Source: Altererythrobacter sp.
Lineage (GTDB): Bacteria; Pseudomonadota; Alphaproteobacteria; Sphingomonadales; Sphingomonadaceae
Assembly (NCBI GenBank): GCA_011524425.1
Contig: WTKI01000415.1
Location: 1-6,391, forward strand
Reading direction: 5' to 3'
Length of the DNA stretch: 6,391 nucleotides
Position numbers and translations under genes: made by a program. The notes below the pieces were generated by a model, which worked only from the letters and a program-made list of their open reading frames with translations, searched no databases and was not told the origin of the DNA. The first letter of the stretch is position 1, and the number at the start of each line of letters is the position of its first letter. This document shows, one piece after another, positions 1 to 5,833 of the stretch.

Positions 1-68
1 GCACCTTGGAAGGCGGCGTCTCGCATTTCAGTGCAATCGTGCATGAGGCATTGCGCAAGGCGAATTGA
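1..68 (+). CDS. 3' end of an unrecognised protein-coding gene (partial)
   Basis: Codons can be read from base 3 to the TGA at 66-68, giving 21 C-terminal residues that end in ...HEALRKAN. The fragment is too short for me to assign a family, and I do not recognise it. It is called coding because it is open in frame to the window edge, and because its stop lies 18 bp before the next start on the same strand and in the same frame. That spacing is what one expects of an upstream gene in an operon with rluB and rsmD. A chance open frame of this length cannot be excluded. Confidence 0.5.
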   Translation, partial: TLEGGVSHFSAIVHEALRKAN

Positions 69-86
69 ACGCCTAGCGGCTTGGCC

Positions 87-872
87 ATGACCACTCCGCC
101 AAGCCCAGACCGTCCAGAAGGCGATCGCATCGCAAAGCTGCTAGCGCGTGCAGGCGTCGCTAGCCGTCGCGAAATCGAGCGGATGATAGAAGACCGCCGC
201 ATTGCGATCGATGGCAAGCCGGTAGAAACCCCGGCGACCTTTCTGACGACGCTCAAAGGCGTAACCGTCGACGGAAAACCCGTTGCAAAACCCGAGCCTA
301 CGCGGCTGTTTGCGTTTCACAAACCCACCGGCCTTCTAACCGCAGAGCGCGACCCCAAGGGGCGCCCGACGATTTACTCGGCACTCCGCAATGCCTTGCC
401 AAAGGACGCGCCGCGGCTGATGCCTATCGGACGGCTCGACCTCAACACAGAAGGCTTGCTGCTACTTACCAATGATGGCGGGTTCAAACGCGAGATGGAG
501 CTCCCTGCAACAGGGGTTCCGCGCACATACCGCGCGCGAACTTTCGGCGATATCTCTCAGGAATCGTTAGAGTCTTTGATCGACGGAATCACGATAGATG
601 GTGTGCATTATGGTTCGATCGATGCAAATCTCGAACAGCGCACGAAGAATGCTGGCGGTCGTAATCAATGGATTGAAGTAACAATCACAGAGGGCAAGAA
701 CCGGGAGGTCCGCAAAGTGCTGGAGCATCTCGGGCTTAAGGTCAGCAGGCTGATCCGCACCGCTTATGGCGTGTTTGAATTGGGCGATTTGCCGCGCGGT
801 CGAGCGGTGGAGCTGAAGAAGCACGAGATCGGAAAATTCCGTAGCCAGATCAAACACTACCGCAAATCATGA
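87..872 (+). CDS. rluB: RluB/RsuA-family rRNA pseudouridine synthase, probably RluB (23S rRNA)
   Basis: A cytoplasmic enzyme of about 261 residues that isomerises a uridine in rRNA to pseudouridine. E. coli RluB acts on U2605 of 23S rRNA, near the peptidyl-transferase centre. Numbering from the ATG at 87, residues about 13-58 form an S4 RNA-binding domain (IAKLLARAGVASRRE). The PseudoU_synth_2 catalytic domain follows, with the family signature GRLDLNTEGLLLLTNDG and catalytic Asp118. The late motif GKNREVR lies at about 203-209, followed by the LIRTAYG segment. The HKPTG...RDPKGRPT stretch is more RluB-like than RsuA-like, but RluE/RluF-type specificity cannot be excluded from sequence alone. 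The protein lacks the long basic C-terminal tail found in many relatives. Start choice: ATG at 87 is preferred over the in-frame TTG at 81. Neither has a clear Shine-Dalgarno, and an in-frame TGA at 66-68 bars anything further upstream. It overlaps rsmD by 4 bp, implying translational coupling. Confidence 0.92.
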   Translation: MTTPPSPDRPEGDRIAKLLARAGVASRREIERMIEDRRIAIDGKPVETPATFLTTLKGVTVDGKPVAKPEPTRLFAFHKPTGLLTAERDPKGRPTIYSALRNALPKDAPRLMPIGRLDLNTEGLLLLTNDGGFKREMELPATGVPRTYRARTFGDISQESLESLIDGITIDGVHYGSIDANLEQRTKNAGGRNQWIEVTITEGKNREVRKVLEHLGLKVSRLIRTAYGVFELGDLPRGRAVELKKHEIGKFRSQIKHYRKS

Positions 873-1420
873 GAGTGATTGCGGGCACCTGGAGAGGCCG
901 GAACCTAAAAGCACCCAAAGGCGACCTAACCCGCCCCACAGGCGACAGAACCCGCGAAACTTTGTTCAATATGCTCACAAGCAGGCTGGGTGACTTTGAA
1001 GGCTTGAAAGTGGCAGATCTTTTCGCCGGATCGGGCGCGTTGGGCTTAGAGGCGTTGTCGCGCGGAGCTGCGCATTGTCTATTCGTCGAACAGGATCAAG
1101 CTGCGCTCGAAGCCATTCGCAGCAACATCGCAAGCCTCGAAGCGCGCGATCGCGCAAGTGTGCAGGCAGGCTCTGTGATGACCCTAGCGCCCGCTAAAGA
1201 ACCCTACGACCTCATCTTGCTGGACCCGCCATACAACACAGGCGCCGCAGAAGTCGCGCTTGACCGGCTTCAGCGTCTCAATTGGATCAGCCAAGCGAGT
1301 TGGATTGCGGTAGAAACTTCCGCTCAAGAGAGTGTCGAGGTGAAAAACCTTGAGCTTGTGAAAGACCGCAAGGTTGGCAAGGCGAAGCTGCATTTGCTCC
1401 GCCTTGCACAAGCAGACTGA
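869..1420 (+). CDS. rsmD: 16S rRNA (guanine(966)-N(2))-methyltransferase RsmD
   Basis: A 183-residue SAM-dependent methyltransferase. The family methylates N2 of G966 in 16S rRNA during small-subunit maturation. The family N-terminus MRVIAGTWRGRNL is followed by the RPTGDRTRETLFNML segment (residues 22-36). SAM-binding motif I is DLFAGSGALGLEALSRG (50-66), with the acidic ribose-contacting region VEQD at 73-76. The amino-methyltransferase motif IV is DPPY (119-122), characteristic of N2-guanine and N6-adenine methylation. Length is normal for the family. The ATG at 869 overlaps the rluB stop as ATGA, and no separate Shine-Dalgarno is visible, so translation is probably coupled to rluB. The two genes form an rRNA-modification unit. 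The TGA stop is immediately adjacent to the stop of the convergent minus-strand gene, leaving no room for a conventional terminator. Confidence 0.96.
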   Translation: MRVIAGTWRGRNLKAPKGDLTRPTGDRTRETLFNMLTSRLGDFEGLKVADLFAGSGALGLEALSRGAAHCLFVEQDQAALEAIRSNIASLEARDRASVQAGSVMTLAPAKEPYDLILLDPPYNTGAAEVALDRLQRLNWISQASWIAVETSAQESVEVKNLELVKDRKVGKAKLHLLRLAQAD

Positions 1421-1804
1421 TCAGCCTTCCGGCTCAGGCGGCGGCGCTTCCGCCCCGCGGCCTTCAACGCGCTGCCAGGCTTCTTCGCGCTCTACCGGCT
1501 CCATCGCCAACAAGGTTGCCCGGTCCTCCTCGCTCAATATCCAGAAATAGTCCTGGCGCGAGGGGTTGAGTGACCAGAAATACCCTTTGGCTTCTTCGCT
1601 CCAGCCATCAAATGTAGCTTGCTTGTCGGGCGGCCATGCCTCGTATTGCGCTTTTTGGTCAGGCGTCATGACTGGCGCTGAAGTTTCTATCGGTATTGGT
1701 TTGGCCTTTGCGTGGTCATCTGCATTGGCTGGTGCAGCTGCAGTCAGCGCGATTGCCAAGGTTGCGAGGCCGATCCCAATGACGGCCAGATCGGATTTGC
1801 GCAT
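1421..1804 (-). CDS. Secreted small protein with six tandem 11-residue repeats, function unknown
   Basis: A 127-residue protein. Residues 1-28 form a clear Sec signal peptide: MRKSD n-region, an Ala/Leu/Ile-rich core, and a probable cleavage after ANA at 26-28. The mature protein is therefore periplasmic or exported. A short Lys/Pro linker leads into residues 47-112, which I read as six consecutive 11-residue units (47-57, 58-68, 69-79, 80-90, 91-101, 102-112). Each has the pattern x-P/E-x-x-K/Q/R-x-x-aromatic-x-x-W/L/M, with the last unit degenerate. The tail (115-127) is Pro/Glu-rich. Start choice: ATG at 1804 has AAAGGA on the minus strand (complement of 1812-1817), 7 nt from the ATG. A start 42 bp further upstream would bury the signal peptide. 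I do not know a named family. The repeats loosely recall DUF3106-type 'SPEQR' repeats, but this is only a resemblance. It converges on rsmD with zero spacing. Confidence 0.85.
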   Translation of the reverse strand: MRKSDLAVIGIGLATLAIALTAAAPANADDHAKAKPIPIETSAPVMTPDQKAQYEAWPPDKQATFDGWSEEAKGYFWSLNPSRQDYFWILSEEDRATLLAMEPVEREEAWQRVEGRGAEAPPPEPEG

Positions 1805-1811
1805 GGGGTTA

Positions 1812-1817
1812 TCCTTT
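1812..1817 (-). promoter_or_regulatory. Shine-Dalgarno deciding the start at 1804
   Basis: Read on the minus strand this is AAAGGA, ending 7 nt before the ATG at 1804-1802. The position is ideal and it falls directly before the signal-peptide methionine. This selects that start over the longer reading frame beginning at 1846. Confidence 0.75.
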
Positions 1818-1864
1818 GTCCAAGCCCCCGCTTGCCTCCCCTGCAATAATCAAACTGTGACGTT

Positions 1865-1893
1865 GGGTGCCTCGATTATCCGAGACCCCTTTT
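1865..1893. promoter_or_regulatory. Bulged inverted repeat with a -10-like GATAAT in its loop (operator/promoter or plus-strand terminator)
   Basis: GGGT (1865-1868), a 2-nt bulge, CTCG (1871-1874), loop ATTATC (1875-1880), CGAG (1881-1884) and ACCC (1885-1888) form an 8-bp stem. On the plus strand it is followed by C and four T (1890-1893), like a modest intrinsic terminator. On the minus strand the loop reads GATAAT, five of six matches to the sigma-70 -10 consensus, about 70 nt upstream of the secreted-repeat gene start at 1804. No good -35 is visible at 17 nt. Whether this is a promoter/operator for that gene, a terminator for antisense read-through from rsmD, or chance is undecided. Confidence 0.3.
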
Positions 1894-1928
1894 CTCTGCC
1901 TTTTCAGCAACCTCGTGTGAAGTGTCAC

Positions 1929-1970
1929 GCGCGCCGCTGGCCGCGCAGTTGCCTCGCACGAGCGTCAGGC
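1929..1970 (-). terminator. Two consecutive GC-rich hairpins downstream of the 2006-2368 gene (weak terminator candidate)
   Basis: On the minus strand, beginning about 36 nt after the stop at 2006, lies GCCT-GA-CGC-TCGT-GCG-AGGC (1951-1970; 7 bp with a 2-nt bulge). A second stem follows, GCGCG/CGCGC (1929-1946) with a small loop. Both are stable on paper, but no T-tract follows either, so this is not a classical intrinsic terminator. The hairpins could stabilise the mRNA 3' end or act with Rho. Confidence 0.25.
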
Positions 1971-2005
1971 GTGGTGCAAATCAGGCAAAGCGTACCGATA
2001 GCAGT

Positions 2006-2368
2006 TCAAGGGGTTTCAGGCTTTGCCTCTTCGCCTTCGAGTTCTGGATCGGCCGCCATGCTGTCTCTTGCCTGCTGCTCCTTAAGGCTCGACGAGGTTT
2101 GCCCCGGCCAATGGTCAATTTCCTGCGTGCCCCAGTCAAAACCAGCTGATCGCGGGCTGATACAACTGTCTTGCACGTCTTCGCTGCACAAAGCGTATTC
2201 GCGGCCATTGACAGAGACATGCGTCGCCTTGCCGCTGTCATCGCGCGCAATCACCTCAACTTTGGGCTTGGCAGGCTCTGTCTCGTCCCCGGCATCCTTA
2301 TCTTGCGCCAATGCCGCATGGCCCCCTGCAAGCGCAATGGCTGCAATAGACGTGCAAATCGCTCTCAT
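2006..2368 (-). CDS. Secreted small acidic protein with a conserved-looking cysteine pair, function unknown
   Basis: A 120-residue protein. Residues 1-21 form a Sec signal peptide (MRAICTS n-region, Ala/Ile/Leu core, AALA cleavage site before QD). An acidic, Lys/Glu/Pro-rich linker (22-36) follows. A compact core at about 37-90 holds VNGREYALC, Cys61 and Cys69 seven residues apart, the SPRSAGFDWG stretch and a HWPG motif. The tail (91-120) is acidic, probably disordered, and rich in Glu and Pro. The two cysteines in an exported protein suggest a disulfide. I associate the core pattern (C...DxCIxPR...G..WG...WPG) with uncharacterised proteins of Erythrobacter-like bacteria, from memory and unchecked. 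Start choice: ATG at 2368 has AGGAGA (complement of 2376-2381) 7 nt upstream and begins exactly at the signal peptide. The gene is divergent from uvrD and could share its control region. Confidence 0.82.
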   Translation of the reverse strand: MRAICTSIAAIALAGGHAALAQDKDAGDETEPAKPKVEVIARDDSGKATHVSVNGREYALCSEDVQDSCISPRSAGFDWGTQEIDHWPGQTSSSLKEQQARDSMAADPELEGEEAKPETP

Positions 2369-2375
2369 AGCTCTT

Positions 2376-2381
2376 TCTCCT
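2376..2381 (-). promoter_or_regulatory. Shine-Dalgarno deciding the start at 2368
   Basis: Minus-strand AGGAGA, 7 nt before the ATG at 2368-2366. It is a strong ribosome binding site placed just before the signal-peptide start, so the 13-residue upstream extension of the open frame is not used. Confidence 0.8.
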
Positions 2382-2456
2382 GGCGGACTTCTCGCACATA
2401 CTAACATGGCCGCTCAAATTCACCGCCTGCGCTGTCCGGAAAAGGCACAAGCTGCC

Positions 2457-2485
2457 TTGCAGCATGCGCATTTGTTCTCTACTTG
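2457..2485 (+). promoter_or_regulatory. Candidate uvrD promoter overlapping the SOS box
   Basis: TTGCAG (2457-2462) as -35 and TACTTG (2480-2485) as -10 are separated by 17 nt. The -35 keeps TTG, but the -10 is a poor match to consensus. The spacing would put the transcription start near 2492, giving a 5' leader of only about 7 nt. The LexA site overlaps the -10 and the end of the spacer, as expected for repression by occlusion. This is inference from position, not from strong consensus. Confidence 0.3.
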
Positions 2486-2488
2486 TTC
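2474..2488 (+). promoter_or_regulatory. LexA (SOS) box, GTTC-N7-GTTC
   Basis: GTTC at 2474-2477 and GTTC at 2485-2488 are separated by exactly seven bases (TCTACTT). This matches the direct-repeat LexA operator GTTC-N7-GTTC established for alphaproteobacteria such as Caulobacter, Rhodobacter and Rhizobium, rather than the E. coli CTG-N10-CAG box. It ends 10 nt before the uvrD ATG. UvrD belongs to the SOS regulon in E. coli, so site and target agree. I found no second match to this pattern in the window. Confidence 0.85.
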
Positions 2489-2498
2489 GCATTGATTT

Positions 2499-4820
2499 AT
2501 GGCCGAAAGCACTTCCCTCCCCGCGCACAGCGCCAGCCCAACTACGGACGGACCAGTACCGCCCTATGCCGCACGGCTGAACGATCCCCAGCGTGAAGCG
2601 GTGCTGACGACAGAAGGACCGGTGCTGATGCTGGCAGGGGCAGGCACTGGCAAAACCGCCGCGCTAACCTCGCGCCTTGCGCATCTGGTTGCGACCCGGC
2701 GCGCATGGCCCAGCCAGATCCTGTGCGTCACCTTCACGAACAAGGCTGCGCGCGAAATGCGCGAGCGAGTAGCCAGCCATTTGGGCGAAGCAGTGGAAGG
2801 CATGCCGTGGCTTGGCACGTTCCATTCCATCTGCGCAAAAATGCTGCGCCGCCATGCAGAACTAGTCGGGCTGGAAAGCAATTACACGATTATCGACACT
2901 GACGATCAGCTGCGCTTGCTGAAACAGCTGATCAATGATCAAGATCTGGACGAGAAACGCTGGCCAGCGCGCCAACTTGCCGGCTTGATAGACCGCTGGA
3001 AGAACCGCGGGCTTAACCCGCAAGATCTGGATGCGGTCGAGAACGAGGCTTACGCCAATGGCCGCGGGCAAGCGATGTATCAGCTCTATCAGGACCGAAT
3101 GAAGCAGCTCAATGCCTGCGATTTCGGCGATCTGATGCTGCATATGCTGAACATCTTTCGCAAGCACACAGAGATATTGCAGGATTACCAGCAGCGCTTC
3201 CGTTATATTCTGGTGGACGAGTATCAGGACACCAATGCGGTTCAGTATCTCTGGCTGCGACTTCTTGCGCAGGATCACAAGAATATCTGCGTGGTCGGCG
3301 ATGACGACCAGTCGATCTATTCCTGGCGCGGGGCTGAAGTCGCCAACATTCTGCGGTTTGAGAAAGATTTTCCCGGCGCGCATGTCGTGCGGCTGGAACA
3401 GAACTATCGCTCTACCCCGCATATTCTAGGCGCTGCCTCGGGCCTTATTCGCAGCAATAGCGAGCGGCATGACAAGACACTTTGGACCGAAGCCAATGGC
3501 GGCGACAAGGTGCAGGTCACAGGCGTGTGGGACGCGCCGGAAGAAGCGCGCCGCGTTGGCGAAGGGATTGAGCGGCTTGAGCATGAAGGCGCTAATCTGG
3601 ATCAGATCGCAATCCTTGTGCGCGCACAATACCAGACCCGCGAATTTGAAGACCGCTTCATCCAGATCGGCGTGCAATACCGGATTATTGGCGGCTTCCG
3701 TTTTTACGAGCGCGCGGAAATTCGCGATGCCCTCGCCTATCTGAGGGTGATTGCACAGCCGCAGGATGATCTCGCGTTTGAGAGGATTTACAACCAGCCC
3801 AAACGTGGGCTCGGCGCGAAAACGCTGGAGAAAATGCACATGCATGCGCGGCGCACGGGCATGCCATTGGCCGCAGCCTCGCTTGACCTTGCAGACAGTG
3901 ATGAACTTCCCGCGCGCGCAGCAAACACCATTGGCTCCCTGATGCGGCAATTCCTCGCCTGGCGTGAAGCGGCGGACGAGCTAACCCCGGCGGACCTGCT
4001 AAGGCAGGTGCTGGAGGAAACCGGCTATAACGACATGCTCGCCGCAGACCGTTCCGCTGAAAGCGCAGGCCGCGCGGAAAACCTGTCAGAACTTGCGCGC
4101 GCGATGGAAGAGTATGAAACGCTGGGCGATTTCCTCGAACATGTCAGTCTTGTGATGGACAATGATGCCTCTGATGACGAGGAGAAAGTCACCATCATGA
4201 CGATGCATGCCGCCAAAGGGCTGGAGTTTGACAATGTCTTTCTGCCCGGATGGGAAGAAGGCGTGTTTCCCTCGCAGCGCTCGCTTGATGAAGGCGGGCT
4301 TGCCTCTTTAGAGGAAGAGCGGCGACTGGCTTACGTCGCGATAACGCGTGCGAAGAAATGCTGCACGATCCTGCATGCTGCAAACCGGCGGATTTATGGC
4401 CAATGGACCAGTTCTATCCCCTCGCGCTTTATTGAAGAGCTGCCGGAAGAGCATATCGAGATGGACAGCACGATGACAGGCGGCAAGTCCTTGTGGCAGG
4501 CGAATTGGAGCGAGAGCGAAGACCCGTTTGCGCATGTATCTACCTCGCGGCCTGAGCGATCTTCAGCACGCGGCCCGGGATGGCAGCGCGCGCTAACCTC
4601 TGGCTATGAAACTAAGCAGCCAAGAGTTCGCGAGAACAAGCGTTCTGCGGCAAGCTTTGCCGCCAAACCGCGCAGCGATGTCGCCATCGGCGCGCGCGTG
4701 TTTCACGAGAAGTTTGGCTATGGCACTGTCACGGATCAGGAAGGCAATAAGCTGGAGATCGAATTTGAAAAGGCCGGGACAAAACGCGTGATCGACAGCT
4801 TTGTAAGCGTGGCGGATTAA
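2499..4820 (+). CDS. uvrD: ATP-dependent DNA helicase UvrD/PcrA (SF1A)
   Basis: A complete 773-residue 3'-5' DNA helicase, acting in nucleotide excision repair, mismatch repair and clearing of stalled forks. Motifs in order: Q motif LNDPQREAV (27-35); Walker A AGAGTGKT (46-53); Ia FTNKAAREMRER (79-90); GTFHS (106-110); motif II DEYQDTN with D240/E241; motif III VGDDDQSIYSWRGA (266-279); motif IV LEQNYRS (299-305); motif V TMHAAKGLEF (about 568-577); motif VI EERRLAYVAITRAKK (about 606-620). A basic Ser/Arg-rich linker leads to a C-terminal Tudor-like domain (about 726-773, GARVFHEKFGYGTV...), which in UvrD/PcrA contacts RNA polymerase. Length is usual for the alphaproteobacterial form; PcrA is an equally used name. 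Start choice: an in-frame TGA at 2493-2495 precludes anything upstream of the ATG at 2499, and the next Met is inside motif I. No Shine-Dalgarno is visible. A LexA box lies 10 nt upstream. Confidence 0.97.
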   Translation: MAESTSLPAHSASPTTDGPVPPYAARLNDPQREAVLTTEGPVLMLAGAGTGKTAALTSRLAHLVATRRAWPSQILCVTFTNKAAREMRERVASHLGEAVEGMPWLGTFHSICAKMLRRHAELVGLESNYTIIDTDDQLRLLKQLINDQDLDEKRWPARQLAGLIDRWKNRGLNPQDLDAVENEAYANGRGQAMYQLYQDRMKQLNACDFGDLMLHMLNIFRKHTEILQDYQQRFRYILVDEYQDTNAVQYLWLRLLAQDHKNICVVGDDDQSIYSWRGAEVANILRFEKDFPGAHVVRLEQNYRSTPHILGAASGLIRSNSERHDKTLWTEANGGDKVQVTGVWDAPEEARRVGEGIERLEHEGANLDQIAILVRAQYQTREFEDRFIQIGVQYRIIGGFRFYERAEIRDALAYLRVIAQPQDDLAFERIYNQPKRGLGAKTLEKMHMHARRTGMPLAAASLDLADSDELPARAANTIGSLMRQFLAWREAADELTPADLLRQVLEETGYNDMLAADRSAESAGRAENLSELARAMEEYETLGDFLEHVSLVMDNDASDDEEKVTIMTMHAAKGLEFDNVFLPGWEEGVFPSQRSLDEGGLASLEEERRLAYVAITRAKKCCTILHAANRRIYGQWTSSIPSRFIEELPEEHIEMDSTMTGGKSLWQANWSESEDPFAHVSTSRPERSSARGPGWQRALTSGYETKQPRVRENKRSAASFAAKPRSDVAIGARVFHEKFGYGTVTDQEGNKLEIEFEKAGTKRVIDSFVSVAD

Positions 4821-4859
4821 GCGCTTACCGATCTCCGCTAAGGGCTCAATTGCCAGTCA

Positions 4860-5675
4860 CTAGCCCCATTGCACCGGATCAATCGCTAACAGCTCTGACA
4901 GCTGTGTATACAGTTCACGCTCCTCGCGGTGCAGTGCCCGGGGCTTTTCAAAGAAGGTGACAATCGCTTCTGCGAAGAATTCTTCATGGTTGGATGCGCC
5001 ATAGGGGTCAATCAGAGTGCGATGCCCGCTTTCCACCCGCTGCGTATGGCTGTGATACGCATCGAGCATGGCCTTTTCCCACCCTTCATAAGCCTGCCCC
5101 TTTCGCAATACCGGGATGCCATTGGTGTGGCCGGTCAGCGCATCCAGTTGATGGGCAAATTCGTGGATCACTACGTTGTGGCCATCTTCTGCATCGAGGC
5201 CGCCTTTTAGCGCGTGGTCCCATGACAGCACGACCGGCCCACGCGCCCAGCTTTCTCCCAGTAAAGCGTCACTGCCTTCGTGCACGATATAGCCCTCATG
5301 TGTGCCGCGGTGCGTTTCGAAGGCTGAAGGGTAGATCAACACCGTCCTTATCGTTTCGTACCATGATGGGCTGTTAACAATCAGGAGGCAGGCTTGCGCG
5401 GCAATTGACAGCTTCATCTCCTCGTTCACTTCTACACCTTGATTGCCATAAAAAGTGACTTGGTTGAGGAAGCGAATGATCTTCCCTTCCAGCTTGGGCC
5501 GCAAGTCCGGCGGCAATCGCCGCGTAATCGGCACCAGTTGCTCAACTATAGCCCGCTGTTTTGGCGTCAGCGGCGTCGCTAGCAGCCGGGCAATCTTGCG
5601 CTGTCGCAAGGCATGGCGCAGCCCGAACGCTGCCCCTACCAGAAGAGCAAAAACCAGGAAGGAATAGAACGCCAT
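4860..5675 (-). CDS. mtfA: Membrane-anchored MtfA-like zinc metallopeptidase (M90 family)
   Basis: A 271-residue protein of the M90 zinc-peptidase family (Pfam PF06167). E. coli MtfA is a cytosolic aminopeptidase that binds the glucose repressor Mlc and so affects ptsG expression. Here the HEFAH zinc motif is at residues 171-175 (catalytic Glu172). The third ligand is probably Glu232 in the HEEFFAEA stretch, by alignment from memory. The family segments LSIAAQACLLIVN (89-101) and LSWDHALKGG (150-159) are present. Unlike E. coli MtfA, residues about 3-19 form a single hydrophobic segment followed by a basic stretch (RHALRQRK). This predicts an N-in membrane anchor unless the segment is cleaved. 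Start choice: the ATG at 5675 begins right at this segment; a TTG 60 bp upstream gives an implausible Cys/His-rich extension. No clear Shine-Dalgarno precedes either. The stop lies 39 bp from the convergent uvrD stop. The substrate is unknown. Confidence 0.88.
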   Translation of the reverse strand: MAFYSFLVFALLVGAAFGLRHALRQRKIARLLATPLTPKQRAIVEQLVPITRRLPPDLRPKLEGKIIRFLNQVTFYGNQGVEVNEEMKLSIAAQACLLIVNSPSWYETIRTVLIYPSAFETHRGTHEGYIVHEGSDALLGESWARGPVVLSWDHALKGGLDAEDGHNVVIHEFAHQLDALTGHTNGIPVLRKGQAYEGWEKAMLDAYHSHTQRVESGHRTLIDPYGASNHEEFFAEAIVTFFEKPRALHREERELYTQLSELLAIDPVQWG

Positions 5676-5758
5676 ATTATCGAGATAGGATCGAGCCGGC
5701 GGATATTGAAGACAGGTAGCGCAATGATGGACCAACTGGGCAAGGAATCTTTACTTAA

Positions 5759-5779
5759 GCAAAAATGGTGCGCATTTGC
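5759..5779 (-). terminator. Weak A/T-flanked hairpin between the lipoprotein gene and mtfA
   Basis: On the minus strand GCAAATG, loop CGCAC, then CATTTTTGC form a 7-bp stem with a two-base bulge, about 55 nt after the lipoprotein stop. The T-run lies inside the 3' arm rather than after it, so this is at best a weak terminator. If it works, mtfA has its own promoter in 5676-5758, where I could not pick out a good consensus. Confidence 0.2.
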
Positions 5780-5833
5780 CAAACCGCTTCCTATCGCGAA
5801 GGTCTGCTAACGACCCAATTGCAGGCTTTGGCC

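Noticed and set aside
81..86. TTG at 81 as the rluB start
   Set aside because: An ATG follows two codons later and neither has a Shine-Dalgarno to favour the TTG. The S4 domain starts well downstream of both.
1566..2495. A 309-codon plus-strand open frame in the same frame as uvrD, ending 3 nt before its ATG
   Set aside because: It runs antisense through two genes that each have a signal peptide and a well-placed Shine-Dalgarno. Its translation is Ser/Ala/Cys-rich without domain-like stretches, so it is a chance open frame.
2862..3422. A 186-codon minus-strand open frame inside uvrD
   Set aside because: It lies wholly antisense to conserved helicase motifs II-IV and its hydrophobic translation mirrors those codons. 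No ribosome binding site or family resemblance.
4626..4645. GTTC...GAAC and a further GTTC inside uvrD as a second LexA site
   Set aside because: The GTTC copies are 12 bases apart rather than 7, the GTTC/GAAC halves are inverted with the wrong spacing, and the site lies in the linker coding region.
4818..4827. Palindrome TAAGCGCTTA at the uvrD stop as a terminator
   Set aside because: Five base pairs with no loop and no following T-tract; it cannot form a useful RNA hairpin.
5676..5735. 20-residue N-terminal extension of the MtfA-like protein from a TTG at 5735
   Set aside because: No ribosome binding site, Cys/His/Pro-rich sequence unlike the family, and the ATG at 5675 begins exactly at the hydrophobic segment.
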